Part shown: positions 44,501-50,500 of the stretch, piece by piece
How positions within the stretch are numbered: the stretch's first letter is position 1
Layout: every line of letters starts with the position of its first letter
Source: Saxidomus purpurata
Taxonomy: Eukaryota > Mollusca > Bivalvia > Venerida > Veneridae
Assembly: GCA_022818135.1 (NCBI GenBank)
Contig: JAFMSR010000001.1
Span: forward strand, 1,333,921 to 1,397,920
DNA length: 64,000 nucleotides
Reading direction: 5' to 3'
Notes under the pieces: model-generated
Databases searched by the model: none
Seen by the model: only the letters and a program-made list of their open reading frames with translations
What the model was told of the DNA's origin: nothing
Program-made: the position numbers and the translations under genes

Positions 44501-47500
44501 GTGCACAATGAACGTTATACATGAATCGTGTAAATTTGATAAGCGTACAATACAAAACATTCCTGATTTACATAGAACATTGTAAAGCTATATCAAGCTA
44601 TATTATTAAGTTTTGAGCAATGTACCGCCTTAGCAGTAATACTCTCTGTTGCAAAAACGTCGAGTGACGATAGACCTTTATTGACATATTTTCCTTATAT
44701 TCTGCCGAAATTCATTGGTATTACATTATGGGTAGGAATTGTGCAAACATTTTGAGCAAATATTCAAACAAATGATGGTGCTAATACCTAAAATATTATG
44801 TCACTAGATGTTACGAAATATCTTGCTAATCAAGTTCTTTTAACATGACTTACAGCTAGATGTAACCCTAAATCTCAAAATTACTTGAATTTTATACATA
44901 ATTCCTTGCCTTTAGGAACCGTGAAACGGGCTTACATGTTGTTTGTTTTTACTCCATGACCTTTTTCTGTGGTAATGGGGCATAACTTTCTACTATAACA
45001 CTTGTAATGACGTACCAGTAAGATTAATTTGAATACTGGTAGCCAAGATGCGACAGGGAAGTATGTATTAAATTCAACAAAACCTTTCCAATCTAGGGGG
45101 CTATCTCAAGCTGTAAGAATTGAAGAATATAGTAGGTATGACATTTCCCATATCTCTTTTGTAATCAGTAGGCTTGTGATGTGTGTCTCGGAGTTGCCCT
45201 TCCGTAACCTTTAGGTTTCCATACTGTCCATGAACAAGATACATTTATATACTTTTAAACGTAAGATTGCAACGAATGTCTAACGTTACCTTTAACTATT
45301 CAAGCATATTAAACAATGGCATATATTCTGTTTAAATATTTCAAGAAACGTTATAGTTTTGCATTTGCGAATGGCTGTAATCTTTGGTTGGGGGTCAATG
45401 TTTGTGGAAAACAGACAAAAGGTAGAACTACACTTAATTGTCAGTTCCAACAAGAGAAGTGATTTCATGCCAATATATAAATTGTACAAATCACAACTTA
45501 GCGTTTTGAGAAAAAAAAGAAGCAATAAAGTAAATACATACTCGGATTTTTCATTCAATCAGATAAAAAACAGTAAGTTTAACAAATGCTTATAGAAAAT
45601 AACTTTCTAAGAAATAAGCGAATAAAATTTGAAATTTTATAAAGGATATGGATGAACAAGAAGGTAGAGGGCGATTCTACGTAAGATGTTGAATGGACTG
45701 AGAACAAAGAACCCGTCTGTGGCGCTGAATCGGAAAATTGTTTTGTCTCTTCCAATCACACAGAATGTCTGCAAAAAGAAAAACACGAACATGAATCCTT
45801 CAACTTTCTATCAGATATAAGTTAACTCAATGTGGAGACAGAGTATTTTGACCTAAACAAAATTGATAAGTGAATGAGGAAAGTTGATCACGTGATAATT
45901 GTTTATATTTCCTACAAGGCAATTCTCTAATTTCTATGAAAATTATTAAAATTTAAACTGAGGTATACTGGAAATTTGTGACCGACTCTTTTTTATATTA
46001 ATGTATTTTGTACTGTGACTAAAAACACACCTATCAAGGACATTGCAAAAATCCCTGAACAAACAAGATAGTTTTTAAAAGTAAAGCTATACAGAACATG
46101 GGAGCTGTGGGCAAATGTCACGTTATTACAATGATCATTTCCCATGCAACATAAATGTCACAGTTTTGATTCGTTAATTAACAAAATGACTCATATGATA
46201 ATAAGTTATATAATATGACATATAAAGTTAATAATTTTATAAAATTTTGCAACAGACTGCATTTATCATATATTCATGTCGGTACAAACAAAGTTGAGTA
46301 AATAGAGTTTTCGTTCAAAATTACAAATAAACATTCTGTTGAATACAATCTTGTGTTTTCCTGTTTTACAGAAATTTATGTAATATCTTTTGGTTTAAAA
46401 CTAATATAACATGATACTCTCCAATATTCTTTCTCTGAAGTTTACTTGAATTCAGCAATGCCGAAGTGAATCACAATCTTTACAAGTTACTACCGAGGAA
46501 CGCAAAATTGTCAGTACAGTCTCTTTCCAGCAGTTAAAACATCTTTCCTCGTCGACTATTTAATGTAAATGCGTACATTGAGGAGAAAACAAAACACCAA
46601 TAAAACTAAAACATATAGAAATAGAAATGTGTTAACAAGTTTTAGGACACAGAAAAATTTACCTTCTTATTTTGATAAAATTCATCTATATCTTCTAACG
46701 GCCGACCAATATGCTCCGGTTGAAAGAAATCTTCCAAGGTTGGTGGTAGCTTTTTCCCGGCTTCAAGTTTACAATTTGGTTTAATTACTTCTTCCGCGTG
46801 AGCTGGTTCGTCGTCATCGTCGGAATTGGCGGCTGCCTCCTCGGCGGCCTAATGGAAATAGTATCATATGTCAGTAGAAATAATCATACTATAAAATATC
46901 TTAGTCTTACTAACATTACTTTGTAACTCTTTGTTTTCCATTTTTCTGAAGTGCGAAGGTGTGCGTTCAATATTTTTGTCCAGCATGCTTTTTTATCTGA
47001 TCAAGCAAAGCAAACAGGTGAAAAACTGTTAACGTGAGAAAGTCGTCTGCTGTAATGTAATACACATATTAATCAATGTTTATTTTTTCTTCTTAAGTAT
47101 TTATGTATATATATTACTTACAGAATTTTATTTGTATTTCATGTAATTGTGTGCAGTCGATGATATAAATCAAATTTTACTGTCAATTACTTTCCTCGAC
47201 ATACATGTTATTTTAAGACTTAATTTCACCATTGCATCATTATTTTACGATCGGGAACATGCATATATAAATGATTCCGAAATAATAAAAAAACCCATTA
47301 ACTTAATTTTCGTAAAATAAGTTCGCAACAAATTATATTGAAAGCTTATATAAGGCTCCGAATAGTATCTGTGAAAAGCTGTGATGCCTAGAGACTTGTT
47401 GTTTTATAAGTATAATCACTTGAATGTATCACGATCAATATGTCTGCCACGTTAATACTCTATCTGACTCATGCACATCACAAGTGCCGTTAGAAAGATA

Positions 47501-50500
47501 ATACATGTATGTGTAAACAGTATTGCATATACTTTCAAAAACAATTCCACTCTGTGTAATACAAATGCATCTTCTTTAAATTGTTTATCAATATGGTCAA
47601 TATACATATATATTTCTATTTCTTCAAGTTTAAGATACGCCCCCTTACTTTTAGAATACTCCCTGTCCCCCACCCACTGTTCTTTCCTACTAATAAGATA
47701 GGAAAAAAAAGGCGCAACACTTTTCTTGCGATTTTTGTACACAATGGTAACCAAGAAGCTAACACTGACTAACAGTTTACGGGAAGGGCTGTCTGAGGTT
47801 GGTTCACTTATATATCCTGTTTATCAAAAGATCAACTGATTCATTACAAACATTAATACTGGCTTTAACAGTGCCGTTGACGGTTAAGGCATCCATCTGT
47901 CAGGTTAACAAAATAACAGTGTTGATTTTTAAAACAAAAACCTTGAAAGAGTAAGTATTGAAAAGTAACAATTTAAAAGTACATGTCGTGAATTTTACCA
48001 TGTTTTCTTTACTTTAATCGTCACTTTTAAAAACAGTTTTACGATCACTATTTACAATAGGATGTCGCATTAGTGTTTGATATATAACTCATCTATGGCG
48101 TATATTAGTTTAAATGTACAAGTACATAACGTTAGTATTGTCCAAAGCAAATGGTCCATGTCCTTGTTTTTTGTGCATGAAATAAAACTAGAGTGACACA
48201 GGAGTAAAATACGCGATAAATGTCGTCCCCTTTTCTGCTCCAGGTTAACAAAGCAATCTAAGCCAAACATTTCCCTTAATAGTTTCCACCCTTAAAACTG
48301 GTAAAGTACAAAAAAATGTCATGAACATGTTCAGAACTTTTCGTATTTACTACAGAGGTTCAAAATATTGCAAATCATAAACAGACTTTATATCTCTGTT
48401 ACAAACACGGTGGGGAATCACATGATCAAAATAATCTCTAAATAAAAGTAAATACATGAAAACTGTTATAAAATAATGAAAGCAGTTCAGCTGTTATTAT
48501 TTAAAGTAGCCTATGTTATGACAACATCAACGTATTCTAGAACTACTCAGGTCTCAATAACAATCACCTTCTGATTGTGCTGAACACTTCAAAATCGGAA
48601 GGAGACTATAATTCAGACCTATGTTGTTCTAGAATACATTAATGTCGCCATAAGATAGGCTACATTTCATATTTAAAGCTTTCATTATTTTTTAACATTT
48701 TCTTAGATTTACTTTTATTTAGAGACTATTATGATCACGTGATTCCCCACTGCGACAAAAGATGTGTACAAAAACATAAAAACATGAACCATTTGTTTTC
48801 CTGAACCATGTTAATTTCTGGATAATAAGAATAAATATGAAGTTGTAATATTTATTCGGAGGACAATATTATTCATGATATTTTAGATATATTATGGACT
48901 TAATGAACTTAAGCTAGTATTGTGAGAATTTGGCAGTGTGGTACATTTCATAGCAAGAGTATAGCATCAGTATTCACAAAACTAACTTCTCAGTGTAACT
49001 TCAATATGAAATATTCAGTATAAATTCGTAGTATAATAAGGTACAATATGACATAATTTGCCCAGACATCCTCTTCGGTTAAGAGGGCATGAATTTTAAA
49101 TTATGTAAAATCACACTCTACAATATTACAAAGGAATGCTAAACCAATGTTTCCACTCTGATCATGCAAGTAAACATGATACATGTAATATAATAGTTCA
49201 CATAAATGTTCACACACACGCGACGAAACTAAAACAATAAATATCACATGTTTCCAAGTTCAATCAGAAATATTCATTGAAAAATATTTTTGTAATAATA
49301 ACAGTCAGGAAATAAACCAGTCCGAACACCTGCGATTTCTGTGCGACTTTGCTCTTACTGTACGCAACAAAACCTTTGATTTCTGTTTGATTATGCACAA
49401 CACCTTAGATTTCGATGTGATTTTTCATTTACTGTGCGCAACAAAACCTGAGATTTCTTTGTGACAATTATTAAGTGTCCTTAATAAAATCTGAAATTTC
49501 TAGGTGACACTGCATTAAGTGTCCTTAACACTAAGAGAACGCAACGCTTAAATTGAAGACCAAGGACACATTTCTGACTTTTGTAGATATTCTCCCGTGT
49601 AAGTTTTGTATATCAATTACATTTGGAAATAATTTGTATAATTTATTCATTAAACTGAAACTTATTGTTTTGTGAATACCAAGCTCGATCTCATTCCAAT
49701 TGTTGAGGAGCAATATAACATTTCCAATAAAGGTCTGAAGAAAATTATTTGTCTCCGGTTGTAACAGCCTAACTAAAATTAACAAAAACACGCATTGCAA
49801 TATATCTTGGGAAATTAGTTGTGTGTTTATTTTTTTCGGTAAATTTGCGACATTGAATTTTCTTCAGTTCTTTAATGAAATCCAATAAAGTGTTGAAGGG
49901 AGCAATCATAAATAAAGTATTTAAAAATATTTTTCCATTGAATATCACATAAAAAACTGTCTGCCCTTATCGTGTGCAGACTCGGGTAAAATTGACGGCT
50001 TACCAACTTTGCTAACTCTTCCTCCTAAAAGCAGAACCGTTAAGTAATTCAAGTTATTTTAAAACGCAACAGAAGCATTATTCTGTATCAGCTTACTGAT
50101 ATCTCGTAGCTGTTAAATGTAAATGTGGTACACGGACGTGTTTTTGATTTGGCAAGGTCAAGGTCATCCAGGCACTACTGCAAAGGGTGGCGATATGGCG
50201 AAAATAAATGCACTTTTTGACATAAGACAGTGCGAGAAAAACACTAAACTTGTAAGAAAAGCACCACGTGTTCTTATTTATTATAGTGCTGGAGCAAGCT
50301 CTTTTTATCTTTTACAGATGACAATAGATTCAAAACTATTAACACTGCAAATTTTGTAAATTTAAGTATTTAGAACATATTGCATTCTATCATATTGCTT
50401 AAATTGAAATTGTTATAATACTGAAAAAAGTAACTGATTGATTTTCCTGTTCCAGGTTTCAAAGCTGCGTCATGACCCCATTAATGGTAAATTTGATAGT

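Larger units (their letters stand above)
43518..45639 (-). other. U12-type AT-AC intron between exons 4 and 5a
   Basis: Starts ATATCC at 45649 and ends AC at 43518-43519. For exon 5b the same donor spans to 42286. Holds the SINE at 44083; otherwise no feature recognised. Confidence 0.88.
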
